Assembly: GCF_004342605.1 (NCBI RefSeq) | Contig: NZ_SLZL01000016.1 | Span: forward strand, 43,822 to 107,821 | Origin: Caulobacter sp. BK020 | GTDB lineage: Bacteria > Pseudomonadota > Alphaproteobacteria > Caulobacterales > Caulobacteraceae | Length of the DNA: 64,000 nucleotides | Reading direction: 5' to 3' | Shown here: positions 37,700 to 44,966 of the stretch, piece by piece | Numbering within the stretch: the stretch's first letter is position 1 | How the letters are laid out: each line of letters starts with the position of its first letter | Translations under genes and position numbers: made by a program | Notes under the pieces: generated by a model | Told to the model about the DNA's origin: nothing | What the model saw: only the letters and a program-made list of their open reading frames with translations | Database searches by the model: none

Positions 37700-38824
37700 T
37701 CAGCCCCGCAGCAGCTCGCCGATCACCGCCAGGCCGCGCTCGGCCGCCTCGGGTTCGGCCAGGCTGAAGTTCAGCCGCATCGTCGGGCTGGCGCCGCCCT
37801 CGGCCAGGAAGTGGGCGCCCGGGGTGAACAGCACGCCGCGCTCGACGCAGCGCTGGAGCAGGGTCTCGACATCGACGCCGTCGGCCAGGGTCAGCCAGAA
37901 GAACAGTCCGCCCGGCGGCAGGGTCCACGCGGCTCGGTTGCCCAGGCGCCGGGTCAGGGCGTCGGCGAACGTGTCGCGCTTGCGGCGGTAGAGGTCGCGG
38001 ACCTGCTCCATTCGCTCGGCGCGGCCGGGGTCGTTCAGGTACTGCAGCACCATCCACTGGCTGAGCCGGTTGGTGTGCAGGTCGGCGGCCTGCTTCAGCT
38101 GGACCAGCAGCGGGAACAGGTCCGGCGAGGCGGTCAGGTAGCCTAGGCGCAGGCCCGGGGCGACGGTCTTGGAGAACGAGCCCTGATAGATCCACGACCC
38201 GCCGGCCATGTCGGCGCAGACCGGACGGCGGTCGCAGGGTTCATAGACCAGGTCGCGATAGGGGTCGTCCTCGAACAGGATCACGTCATGGGCCCGGCAG
38301 GCCGCCGCCGTGGCCGCGCGTTCGTCGGCGGTCCAGCAATGGCCGGAAGGGTTCTGAAAGGTGGGGATGATGTAGGCCATGGCCGGCGGAGCGTCGGCCC
38401 AGGCGGCGCCGGGGCTCGACCGGTCGATGATCTCGAACCGCGCGCCGTAGAAGCGGAACACCTGCAGGGCGGCCAGGTAGGCGGGCGACTCCACGGCCAG
38501 GACCGTGCCGGCGTCGATCACCAGCTTGCCGGCCAGGTCGACGCCCTGCTGCGAGCCCGACAGCACCATCACCCGGTCGGGCGCGGTGTCCAGGCCCAGC
38601 TCGGCCAGGTCCTGGGCGATCCGCTCGCGCAGGGCCGGCTCGCCCTCGGTGGGGCCGTATTGCAGCAGGTCGCGCGGCGGCGGGGGCAGGTCGAGACCCG
38701 CGAAGGTCTCGGGCGAGGGCAGGCCGCCGGCGAACGAAATCATGCCCGGGCGCTGCGACACGTTCAGCATCTCGCGCACCGGCGAGGGCTTGATATCCGA
38801 ACTCCGCACCGACAGCCGGGCCAT
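37700..38824 (-). CDS. PLP-dependent aminotransferase, class I/II
   Basis: 374 residues. Fold-type I aminotransferase resembling 2-aminoadipate/LysN and MocR-type enzymes without the DNA-binding domain. Signatures: ISFAGGLPSPETF, QYGPTEGEPALRERIA, VLSGSQQGVDLAGKLVIDAG, PTFQNPSGHCW, EDDPYRDLVYE, the PLP lysine in GSFSKTVAPGLRLGY and TMRLNFSLAEPE. The exact amino acid substrate cannot be told. Divergent from a MarR regulator, with two matching palindromes in between that probably control it. Confidence 0.9.
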   Translation of the reverse strand: MARLSVRSSDIKPSPVREMLNVSQRPGMISFAGGLPSPETFAGLDLPPPPRDLLQYGPTEGEPALRERIAQDLAELGLDTAPDRVMVLSGSQQGVDLAGKLVIDAGTVLAVESPAYLAALQVFRFYGARFEIIDRSSPGAAWADAPPAMAYIIPTFQNPSGHCWTADERAATAAACRAHDVILFEDDPYRDLVYEPCDRRPVCADMAGGSWIYQGSFSKTVAPGLRLGYLTASPDLFPLLVQLKQAADLHTNRLSQWMVLQYLNDPGRAERMEQVRDLYRRKRDTFADALTRRLGNRAAWTLPPGGLFFWLTLADGVDVETLLQRCVERGVLFTPGAHFLAEGGASPTMRLNFSLAEPEAAERGLAVIGELLRG

Positions 38825-38842
38825 CGCGTTCCTCCCAACAGT

Positions 38843-38857
38843 GTCAAAGACCTTGAC
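38843..38857. promoter_or_regulatory. MarR operator candidate 1
   Basis: GTCAAAGACCTTGAC is a perfect 5-5-5 palindrome 19 bases upstream of the aminotransferase ATG, in the 72-base divergent promoter region. Confidence 0.65.
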
Positions 38858-38890
38858 CTATCGACACGATGGGCCGGCGCGGCCTATTAT

Positions 38891-38905
38891 GTCAATATGC
38901 TTGAC
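38891..38905. promoter_or_regulatory. MarR operator candidate 2
   Basis: GTCAATATGCTTGAC has the same GTCAA-N5-TTGAC form and covers the ATG of the MarR gene itself. Its centre is 48 bases from site 1. The position suggests autorepression. Confidence 0.65.
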
Positions 38906-39337
38906 CTGGATGATCCTGCCCCGTCGGGCGATTTGCATGCCGCGATCGAGCAATTCTATTTCGCCTATCGCGGCTTTACCGATCGTCCCGACCGTATTCT
39001 GGAGCGGCGGGGCCTGGGACGGGTGCATCACCGCATCCTCTACTTCATCGGCCGCCGGCCCGACGTCTCGGTGCGCGGCCTGCTGGATCTGCTGGCCGTC
39101 AGCAAGCAGGCCCTGAACGCGCCGCTGCGCCAGCTGATCGAGATGGGCTTGGTCCGCGCCGTAGCTTCGACGCAGGACCGCCGCGTCAAGCGCCTGGCTC
39201 TGACACCCGCGGGCCGCAAGCTGGAAGCCGAGCTGACCGAGGCCCAGACGCGGCATCTGCGCGCCGCCTTCGACCGGGCGGGGAAGGAGGCCCAGCGGGG
39301 GTGGCGCGCTGTGATGGAGGAGCTGGTGAAGGGGTGA
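38897..39337 (+). CDS. MarR family transcriptional regulator
   Basis: 146 residues. Winged-helix MarR: FYFAYRGFTDRPDRILERRG, LGRVHHRILYFIGRRPDVSVRGLLDLLAVSKQAL (helix-turn-helix) and the wing RAVASTQDRRVKRLALTPAGR with the DxR motif. ATG at 38897 gives the usual length. Divergent from the aminotransferase at 37700, which is its most likely target. Ligand unknown. Confidence 0.92.
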   Translation: MLDLDDPAPSGDLHAAIEQFYFAYRGFTDRPDRILERRGLGRVHHRILYFIGRRPDVSVRGLLDLLAVSKQALNAPLRQLIEMGLVRAVASTQDRRVKRLALTPAGRKLEAELTEAQTRHLRAAFDRAGKEAQRGWRAVMEELVKG

Positions 39338-39349
39338 GCGGCCGAGGGG

Positions 39350-39652
39350 TCAGGTCTCGAACATCGCCGAAACGTCTTGGCCGCCGTGGAAAATCCGATC
39401 GATCACCACCTCGGACGGCGTGACGTGAAAGGCGATGGCCGTCCGTCGTTCGAACCCCAGGAGACGTAGACCTGGGCGAACGTCATCCCGTTGGCGGCCC
39501 TGTTCCGGAAAGTCGGCCAAGGCCACGCAACGGGCTTCCAGTCGAGCGATATAGTCCATGGCGGCGTTGGGCGCGCCTCGCCCCGCGATGTAGCTGTAGA
39601 GTTCGAACAGGTCGTTCCGCGCTTCGGGCGTGAAAGTGACCGTTCGTGTCAC
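39350..39652 (-). CDS. parE: ParE-type toxin
   Basis: 100 residues. RelE/ParE superfamily fold: VTFTPEARNDLFELYSYIAG, NAAMDYIARLEARCVALADFPEQGR, LRLLGFERRTAIAFHV and VIDRIFHGGQDV. ParE toxins typically poison DNA gyrase. GTG start, one base after the parD stop, so coupled to its antitoxin. Function here inferred from family. Confidence 0.9.
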   Translation of the reverse strand: MTRTVTFTPEARNDLFELYSYIAGRGAPNAAMDYIARLEARCVALADFPEQGRQRDDVRPGLRLLGFERRTAIAFHVTPSEVVIDRIFHGGQDVSAMFET

Positions 39653-39653
39653 C

Positions 39654-39932
39654 TCAGGCTTTTTTCAGCCGGTTGGCGTGATGCGCACGGATAGAGGCGA
39701 AGACGTCCGTGGCGGGTATGCCGCGTCCAGGATCGGCCTGAATGGCGTCATAGGCGGAAGCGACGTCCTCGCGAAGCCAACGCTCGACGGCGGCGTCGCG
39801 CTCCTGCAAGGCCCGGAGGCCCGCCCGCACCACCTCGCTCGCCGAAGCATAGCTGCCGGACGCCACCAACTGGTCGACGTAGCTCGACTGCTCTGCGGGC
39901 AGGCTGACGGTGCGTTTGTTGACGACGGACAT
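39654..39932 (-). CDS. parD: ParD-type antitoxin
   Basis: 92 residues. N-terminal ribbon-helix-helix: KRTVSLPAEQSSYVDQLVAS, then GSYASASEVVRAGLRALQERD; the C-terminal part binds and neutralises ParE. First gene of the parDE operon; ATG at 39932. Autoregulation is likely through the palindrome 19 bases upstream. Confidence 0.92.
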   Translation of the reverse strand: MSVVNKRTVSLPAEQSSYVDQLVASGSYASASEVVRAGLRALQERDAAVERWLREDVASAYDAIQADPGRGIPATDVFASIRAHHANRLKKA

Positions 39933-39950
39933 GGCGGGATTTTAGCAAGC

Positions 39951-39969
39951 GGTATGACTTCTGCATACC
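39951..39969. promoter_or_regulatory. Palindrome upstream of parD
   Basis: GGTATG and CATACC enclose seven bases (GGTATGACTTCTGCATACC). The spacing to parD suits an operator bound by the ParD ribbon-helix-helix dimer. The same bases would form the -10 region of a plus-strand promoter (TTAGCA-17-ATACCT), so the site could also affect transcription to the right. Confidence 0.5.
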
Positions 39970-39976
39970 TCTCAAT

Positions 39977-40200
39977 GCGACGCGCGAGAAGCAAGTGCGA
40001 CAACGCCCCCCTGGCGTCTGGGCCTCCGAACGCCTATCTTCTTCCCCGGCGGGTCAGCTGTGGCCCTCGTCGAAGATTTCTATTCCCAGGGACCTTAATC
40101 TCTCTATCGGGATCTGTTCCCTCCCGTGGCCGTGGCTGCGGGAACACGGAGCCCACCTGTTACTAACAGGTTCGAGTGGATTGAAACGTCTTCACGGTTC
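39977..40200 (+). ncRNA. ssrS: Possible 6S RNA region
   Basis: No protein frame is supported in this 330-base gap before 40263. Two arguments suggest 6S RNA: alphaproteobacterial ssrS usually lies just upstream of fthC, which here is at 41082 with a two-gene insert between; and the hairpin ACCTGTTACTAACAGGT (40155-40171) preceded by GCCC and followed by TCGAGTGG resembles the 3' conserved hairpin of alphaproteobacterial 6S RNAs as I remember it. A stem TGTTCCC/GGGAACA lies just before. The full closing stem was not identified and ends are guesses. Confidence 0.35.
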
Positions 40201-40262
40201 TTCACGGCGCCGCCACCTCTCCCCCTCTTGTTCACGATTTGGTTCGTGCCATACTTCCGGTC

Positions 40263-40454
40263 ATGACGAGCCCGCAGAAGAAATCGACCCCGCGCAAGGC
40301 GAAGGCTGACGCCAGCCGGCAGGATCGTTCGGTGATCTATCGCGGGATCAAGATCCAGCCGATGGTCGGCAAGCGGTCCGCGCTGGCCGAGGCGATCCGG
40401 GAGGATTTCCGGACCATGAACGATACGACGCGTGACCCTGCGTCCAAGGGTTAG
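40263..40454 (+). CDS. Small basic protein, first gene of a two-gene cassette
   Basis: 63 residues. Lys/Arg-rich N-terminus (MTSPQKKSTPRKAKADASRQ) followed by SVIYRGIKIQPMVGKRSALA and EAIREDFR. No known domain; the YRGIKI...GKRSALAEAIRE pattern suggests a conserved family that travels with the next gene (recollection). ATG at 40263 preferred over GTG at 40239. Its 3' end overlaps the next frame by about 23 bases, indicating coupling. Confidence 0.65.
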   Translation: MTSPQKKSTPRKAKADASRQDRSVIYRGIKIQPMVGKRSALAEAIREDFRTMNDTTRDPASKG

Positions 40455-41085
40455 GTTTCCGGCGGCGCGTTCCGTCTTCATCAACTGTCCATTCGACACC
40501 GATTTCCAGCCGATTTTTCGGGCGATGGTCTTCACCATCGTGGTGTCCGGCTATCAGCCCCGCTGCGCGCTGGACTCCACCGACGGCGCAGAAGTGCGAG
40601 TGAACAAGATCGCCCGGCTGATCGGCCAATGCGACTGGGGCATCCACGACCTGTCGCGGGTCGAGGTCGCGCCCGGCGGTCTGCCGCGGTTCAACATGCC
40701 GATGGAACTGGGTCTGCACCTTGGCGCCCGCCTGCTGGGCGAAGGCCGCCATCGTCGCAAGCGCGCCCTGATCCTGGACGCTGAGCGCCACCGTTACGAC
40801 GCCGCCCTGTCGGATATCAGCGGCCAGGATATCGAGTCGCACGGCAACGATCCCGACGAAGCGATCCGCTGCGTCAGAGATTGGCTCTCCGACCATCGCC
40901 CACGCGACGCGCCTCCCTTGCCTGGCGCCCGAGCGATACGAGGGGATTATCGCCTTTTCAACGCGGAGCTCGCCGACCAATTAGCCCGTCGGCGGCTCGA
41001 CCTTGAAACGCTGACCCACAGTGATTTTGTCTATGCCATTCGAGATTGGATCGAGTTCCGTGCGGATCGAGAGTTCATCGGATGA
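40432..41085 (+). CDS. Putative TIR/deoxyribosyltransferase-like protein, second gene of cassette
   Basis: 217 residues from GTG at 40432 (start uncertain). Core motifs: SVFINCPFDTDFQPIF (first strand and loop), TIVVSGYQPRCALD, NKIARLIGQCDWGIHDLSR, then LPRFNMPMELGLHLGA, then SGQDIESHGNDPDEAIRCVRDWL. A Rossmann-like order with a conserved Glu in NMPMELG recalls nucleoside deoxyribosyltransferase and TIR folds, whose Glu cleaves N-glycosidic bonds; this is inference from pattern. A defence or NAD-cleaving role is possible but unproven. Stop overlaps the fthC ATG (ATGA). Confidence 0.6.
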   Translation: MTLRPRVRFPAARSVFINCPFDTDFQPIFRAMVFTIVVSGYQPRCALDSTDGAEVRVNKIARLIGQCDWGIHDLSRVEVAPGGLPRFNMPMELGLHLGARLLGEGRHRRKRALILDAERHRYDAALSDISGQDIESHGNDPDEAIRCVRDWLSDHRPRDAPPLPGARAIRGDYRLFNAELADQLARRRLDLETLTHSDFVYAIRDWIEFRADREFIG

Positions 41086-41708
41086 CCATCGCCGATCCCG
41101 CCGCCGCCAAGACCGCCCTGCGGATGTTCGTCCGCAATCGCCGCAAGGCCCTGGCGCGCGAGCATCCCGAAGCCGACTGGAGGCTCGTCGACGTGGCCCG
41201 GGGGCCGCTGACCGAACGCTTCCCCAATCCGCGCGGCAAGGTCGCGGCGCTGTATCACGGCCTGGGCTCTGAGCTTTCGGCCCGGGCCCTGGCCGACTGG
41301 CTGGCCCAGGCCGGCTGGACCCTGGCCCTGCCCAGCGTCGAGGGCGCCGACCGGCCCGAGAGCCAGGGCGGCCACAGCGGCCACATGGTGTTCCGGCGCT
41401 GGACGCCCGGCGAGCCCCTGGTCCACGACTCCATCGGCCTGGTCGCCCCGCCTCCCGAGCGTCCGATCGTGCAGCCCGACCTGGTGGTCACGCCCCTGCT
41501 GGCCTTCGACCGCCAGGGACGCCGCCTGGGCCAGGGCGGCGGCTATTACGACCGGGCCCTGGCGGCCCTGCGCGCCCGCAAGACGGTGCTCGTGCTGGGC
41601 CTGGCCTATGTGGGCCAGGAGACACACGGCCTGCCTGATGAGCCCCACGACCAACGATTGGACGCCATCCTGACGGAAAGCGAGTATATCGCCGTCCGAG
41701 AGGACTGA
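41082..41708 (+). CDS. fthC: 5-formyltetrahydrofolate cyclo-ligase
   Basis: 208 residues. ATP-dependent conversion of 5-formyl-THF to 5,10-methenyl-THF. N-terminal basic helix RMFVRNRRKALAREH, VAALYHGLGSELS, and the signature LGQGGGYYDRALA. ATG at 41082 overlaps the upstream stop by four bases. In many proteobacteria it follows zapA and 6S RNA; here a toxin-antitoxin pair and a two-gene cassette precede it. Confidence 0.94.
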   Translation: MTIADPAAAKTALRMFVRNRRKALAREHPEADWRLVDVARGPLTERFPNPRGKVAALYHGLGSELSARALADWLAQAGWTLALPSVEGADRPESQGGHSGHMVFRRWTPGEPLVHDSIGLVAPPPERPIVQPDLVVTPLLAFDRQGRRLGQGGGYYDRALAALRARKTVLVLGLAYVGQETHGLPDEPHDQRLDAILTESEYIAVRED

Positions 41709-41713
41709 AATTC

Positions 41714-42535
41714 ATGCGTTTTGCTTTCTTCGGCGACGTGGTCGGCAAGTCGGGCCGCGACGGCCTGGCCGATCACCTTCCCGCCCTGCGCCGCCAGCTC
41801 CAGCTGGAGTTCGTGATCGTCAACGCCGAGAACGCCGCCGCCGGCTTCGGCATCACCGAGAACACGGCCCGCGAGCTGTTCGAGGCCGGGGCCGACTGCC
41901 TGACCCTGGGCAACCATAGCTGGGACCAGCGCGAGGCTCTGACCTACATCGTGCGCGAGCCGCGCCTGATCCGCCCGGCCAACTACCCGATCCTGTCGGA
42001 CGCGCCCGGGCGGGGCAGCCACCTGTTCCAGACCGAGGGCCGTCGGACGATCTATGTCGTCAACCTGCTGGGCCGGGTGCACATGGACGCCATGGACGAC
42101 CCGTTCGCCGCCGCCGACCGCGAGCTGGACAAGGCCCCGCTGGGCCAGGTGGCCGACGCGGTGGTGGTCGACATGCACTGCGAGGCCACGTCCGAGAAGA
42201 TGGCCATGGGCCACTATTGCGACGGCCGCGCCAGCCTGGTGGTGGGCACCCACACCCACGTGCCGACCGCCGACGCCCAGGTCCTGCCGGGCGGCACGGC
42301 CTACCAGACCGACGCCGGGGCCTGCGCCGACTATGACAGCGTGATCGGCAACCAGAAGGACGAGCCCCTGCGCCGCTTCACCACCAAGATCAGCGGCGGT
42401 CGCTACACCCCGGCCTCGGGTCCGGCCACGGTCTGCGGCGTGTTCGTCGAGACCGACGACCGCACCGGCTTGGCGATCCGCGTCGAGCCGATCCGCGTGG
42501 GCGGGCGGCTGAAGGAGACGGTGCCGGCGGTGTAG
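41714..42535 (+). CDS. YmdB-family metallophosphoesterase (TIGR00282)
   Basis: 273 residues. Calcineurin-like phosphoesterase: MRFAFFGDVVGKSGRDGL with first metal ligands, VNAENAAAGFG, LGNHSWDQRE (GNH), MHCEATSEKMAMGHY, and VVGTHTHVPTAD. Bacillus YmdB is a cyclic-nucleotide/RNA-linked phosphodiesterase; the substrate in alphaproteobacteria is not established. Five bases after fthC, and the order fthC-ymdB-yebC is usual for the group, here interrupted by accessory genes. Confidence 0.93.
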   Translation: MRFAFFGDVVGKSGRDGLADHLPALRRQLQLEFVIVNAENAAAGFGITENTARELFEAGADCLTLGNHSWDQREALTYIVREPRLIRPANYPILSDAPGRGSHLFQTEGRRTIYVVNLLGRVHMDAMDDPFAAADRELDKAPLGQVADAVVVDMHCEATSEKMAMGHYCDGRASLVVGTHTHVPTADAQVLPGGTAYQTDAGACADYDSVIGNQKDEPLRRFTTKISGGRYTPASGPATVCGVFVETDDRTGLAIRVEPIRVGGRLKETVPAV

Positions 42536-42599
42536 TCACCCTCTCCCGGAGGGGAGAGGGAGGGGCCCGCGCCGAAGGCGTGGGAGGGTGAGGGGTGAC
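42536..42599. repeat. Left copy of inverted repeat around DUF559 gene
   Basis: Starts TCACCCTCTCCCGGAGGGGA directly after the phosphoesterase stop and ends GGGAGGGTGAGGGGTGAC. Nearly the exact reverse complement of 43000-43061, differing mainly in the central GCCGAAGGC versus GCTGCGCGC. Confidence 0.85.
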
Positions 42600-42664
42600 A
42601 CCGTCAAAGTGAAATCCCGATTCCTTTGCTTGTCATGTTCCCGATTTGATCCGTTCATCGCGCG

Positions 42665-43003
42665 ATGAACCCGATCCCCAACGCCCGTCGACTTCGGCGC
42701 AGCCAGACCCTGGCCGAGGAGAAGCTCTGGGCGATCGTGCGCGGTCGTCGCCTCGCTGGTTTCAAGTTCCGCCGCCAAGTCCCGATCGACCGCTATTTCG
42801 CGGACTTCGCCTGTTGGGATGCGAAGCTCATCGTGGAATTGGACGGTCCGTCGCATGTGGACCGGGAACTTCATGACTTGGCGCGAACCGAGGTTCTGGA
42901 GCGGTCCGGGTATCGCGTCCTGCGGTTCGACAACGAGACCGTGCTGGCTGATCCCGGGCGCGTGGCCGAGATCATCGGCGCGGCGCTCCGGCTGACGGCG
43001 TGA
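42665..43003 (+). CDS. DUF559 endonuclease-like protein
   Basis: 112 residues. Very-short-patch-repair-like/PD-(D/E)XK fold: ARRLRRSQTLAEEKLWAIVR, GFKFRRQVPIDRYFADFAC, then KLIVELDGPSHVD, where the Glu-Leu-Asp-Gly is the active-site strand, and YRVLRFDNETVLADP. The biological role is unknown. The gene is enclosed by inverted repeats and its TGA stop lies in the right copy, which suggests it can move as a unit or is maintained with these repeats. Confidence 0.88.
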   Translation: MNPIPNARRLRRSQTLAEEKLWAIVRGRRLAGFKFRRQVPIDRYFADFACWDAKLIVELDGPSHVDRELHDLARTEVLERSGYRVLRFDNETVLADPGRVAEIIGAALRLTA

Positions 43004-43061
43004 CCCCTCACCCTCCCACGCTGCGCGCGGGCCCCTCCCTCTCCCCTCCGGGAGAGGGTGA
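43000..43061. repeat. Right copy of inverted repeat around DUF559 gene
   Basis: Begins GTGACCCCTCACCCTCCCAC and ends CCTCCGGGAGAGGGTGA. Overlaps the stop codon of the DUF559 gene. Pairs with 42536-42599. Confidence 0.85.
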
Positions 43062-43140
43062 TGGAAGACGCCGCGCTTGCGCCCGTCACACCTTCGGCCA
43101 ACAGTCGCCGCCGCGACCTCAACCCGCAAGGAGCCTGCCC

Positions 43141-43554
43141 ATGACCGACGCCATCTACACCGCCCATGCCCACGCCGTCGGCGGCCGGCAGGGCACGGCC
43201 AAGTCCGACGACGGCCATCTGGACGTCAAGCTGGCCTTCCCCAAGTCGATGGGCGGCGACGGCGCCGGGACCAATCCCGAGCAGCTGTTCGCGGCCGGCT
43301 ACAGCGCCTGCTTCCTGGGCGCGCTGGGCCTGGTGGCCCGCAACCAGGGCGTCAAGCTGGGCGAGCACAGCCTGGACAGCGAGGTCGACCTGATCAAGGA
43401 CGACACCAGCTTCCACATCGGCGTGCGCCTGACCCTGAACGCCCCGGAGCTGGACCGCGAGACCGCCGAAAAGCTGCTGCACGCCGCCCACGCGGTCTGT
43501 CCATACTCGAAGGCGACGCGCGGCAATATCGATGTCGAGCTGAAGGTGGCGTAG
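43141..43554 (+). CDS. ohr: Organic hydroperoxide resistance protein Ohr
   Basis: 137 residues. Thiol peroxidase of the Ohr/OsmC family that reduces organic hydroperoxides. AHAHAVGGRQGTAKSDDGHLD, NPEQLFAAGYSACFLGAL with the peroxidatic Cys, and AHAVCPYSKATRGNIDV with the resolving Cys. ATG follows CAAGGAGCCTGCCC. No OhrR regulator adjoins. Confidence 0.95.
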   Translation: MTDAIYTAHAHAVGGRQGTAKSDDGHLDVKLAFPKSMGGDGAGTNPEQLFAAGYSACFLGALGLVARNQGVKLGEHSLDSEVDLIKDDTSFHIGVRLTLNAPELDRETAEKLLHAAHAVCPYSKATRGNIDVELKVA

Positions 43555-43563
43555 AGGCCGACC

Positions 43564-43640
43564 GGGGACGCGCCCTTGCGGCGTGTCCCCAAGACCAACG
43601 CCGCGCTTGAACAGGGGGCACGCCGCGAGGGCGTGTCCCC
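43564..43640. repeat. Paired GGGGACA hairpin repeat, copy C
   Basis: Hairpins at 43564-43590 and 43614-43640, near-identical to copy B and again in opposite orientation, here between the convergent ohr and repeat-protein genes. Could act as a terminator for both. Confidence 0.8.
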
Positions 43641-43645
43641 AGCCG

Positions 43646-43948
43646 CTATCGTCGTTCCACGAGGCGCCCGACGATCAGTTCGTCGATTTCCAGCCGGCGG
43701 ATCCGCGCGCGGCCGATCGACAGGCGGCCGATGGCCAGGGCGCCGATCGCCAGGGCTCCCACGGCCAAGGCGCCGACCGCCAGGCCGCCCAGCGCCGCCG
43801 CGCCCGTCGAGAGAGCCCCGGCCGCCACGGCGCCCGTCGCCAGGGCCGAGGGCTGGTCGGCCGCATTGATCGCATCCTGGTCCTGCGCCTCCAGAGCCCC
43901 CAGGCGAGCCGGGTCGAAGGGTTCGGACAGAAAATCGGACGGGGTCAT
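43646..43948 (-). CDS. Small protein with Ala-Ile-Gly-Ala-Leu repeats
   Basis: 100 residues. After an acidic N-terminus (TPSDFLSEPFDPARLGALEA), residues ~38-80 are five-residue repeats of the form GALAV/GALAI, passing into IGRLSIGRARIRRLEIDELI. Regular spacing of small and hydrophobic residues suggests a short beta-helix or a membrane-associated sheet stack. The ending is charged. Similar repeat proteins occur widely in bacteria without known role (recollection). ATG at 43948. Confidence 0.75.
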   Translation of the reverse strand: MTPSDFLSEPFDPARLGALEAQDQDAINAADQPSALATGAVAAGALSTGAAALGGLAVGALAVGALAIGALAIGRLSIGRARIRRLEIDELIVGRLVERR

Positions 43949-44056
43949 CAAGCGCCTCCAGAACGGGAGTCTAAGCTTGGAGGATGACAATATGGGGCGC
44001 CAGGCGCTAGAAGCGCGCCCTACCTTTCCTTCGCAGACCAGAGAAGAGCCCCGCGA

Positions 44057-44812
44057 ATGGCCGGCCACTCGAAATTCAAGAACATCATGCACCGCAAGGG
44101 CCGCGCCGACGCCGCGCGCTCCAAGCTGTTCTCCAAGCTGTCGCGGGAGATCACCGTGGCGGCCAAGGCGGGCCTGCCCGACCCGAACATGAACCCGCGC
44201 CTGCGCCTGGCCGTCAACAACGCCAAGGCCGAGAGCCTGCCCAAGGACGTCATCGACCGCGCGATCAAGAAGTCGCAGATGGGCGACGCGGCCGACTACA
44301 CCGAAATCCGCTACGAGGGCGTCGCCGCCGGCGGCGTCGGCATCATCGTCGAGGTGCTGACCGACAACAAGAACCGCGCCGCCGCCAATGTCCGCTCCTA
44401 TTTCACCAAGATGGGCGGCAACATGGGGGCCACCGGCTCGGTGACCTTCAACTACGACCGCGTCGGCCAGATCACCTATCCGGCCAAGGCCGCGTCGGAG
44501 GACGAGATGATGGAGGCCGCCATCGAGGCGGGCGCCGACGACGTGGTGTCCGACATGGACGAGGAGGGCGAAGGCCACACGGTCTACACCGCCTTCGAGG
44601 ACCTCAACGACGTCGCCGCCGCCCTGGAGGCCAGGTTCGGCCCGGCCAGCAACACCAAGGTCGCCTGGCGGCCCAAGAGCCAGGTCCCGGTCACCGGCGA
44701 CGCCGTGGCCACCCTGATGAAGCTGCTCGACGCGCTCAACGAGGACGACGACGTCCAGGACGTCTATTCCAACGAAGAGATCAGCGACGAGGACGCCGCG
44801 AAGCTGGGCTAG
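44057..44812 (+). CDS. yebC: YebC/PmpR family protein
   Basis: 251 residues. Starts [20 protein letters not shown], the family hallmark, followed by [21 protein letters not shown] and ending in [16 protein letters not shown] acidic sequence. Members act as transcriptional regulators or, by recent evidence for YebC-type proteins, help ribosomes through proline-rich stretches. In many alphaproteobacteria it precedes ruvCAB, which does not follow here. Confidence 0.96.
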   Translation: MAGHSKFKNIMHRKGRADAARSKLFSKLSREITVAAKAGLPDPNMNPRLRLAVNNAKAESLPKDVIDRAIKKSQMGDAADYTEIRYEGVAAGGVGIIVEVLTDNKNRAAANVRSYFTKMGGNMGATGSVTFNYDRVGQITYPAKAASEDEMMEAAIEAGADDVVSDMDEEGEGHTVYTAFEDLNDVAAALEARFGPASNTKVAWRPKSQVPVTGDAVATLMKLLDALNEDDDVQDVYSNEEISDEDAAKLG

Positions 44813-44819
44813 GGCGAAG

Positions 44820-44932
44820 GCCCCTTCAGTCGGCTTCGCCGACAGCTCCCCCAGAGGGGGAGCAGCCGCACCGCGCTAGCTCCTCCCCCTCTGGGGGAGG
44901 TGGCCCGAAGGGCCGGAGGGGGCTCTCGCGCG
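44820..44932. repeat. Inverted intergenic repeat after yebC
   Basis: GCTCCCCCAGAGGGGGAGC-type hairpin and its partner CTCCCCCTCTGGGGGAGGTGG with flanking GGCTTCGCC and GGCCCGAAGGGCC arms. Lies between yebC and the MgtC gene. Confidence 0.7.
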
Positions 44933-44966
44933 GGAGCCTCACCCGGCCTTCGTCCGTTCCCCCCTC

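Noticed and set aside
40155..40171. Perfect palindrome considered as an operator of the 40263 gene
   Set aside because: Not excluded, but its surroundings fit an RNA hairpin better; reported within the 6S RNA candidate.
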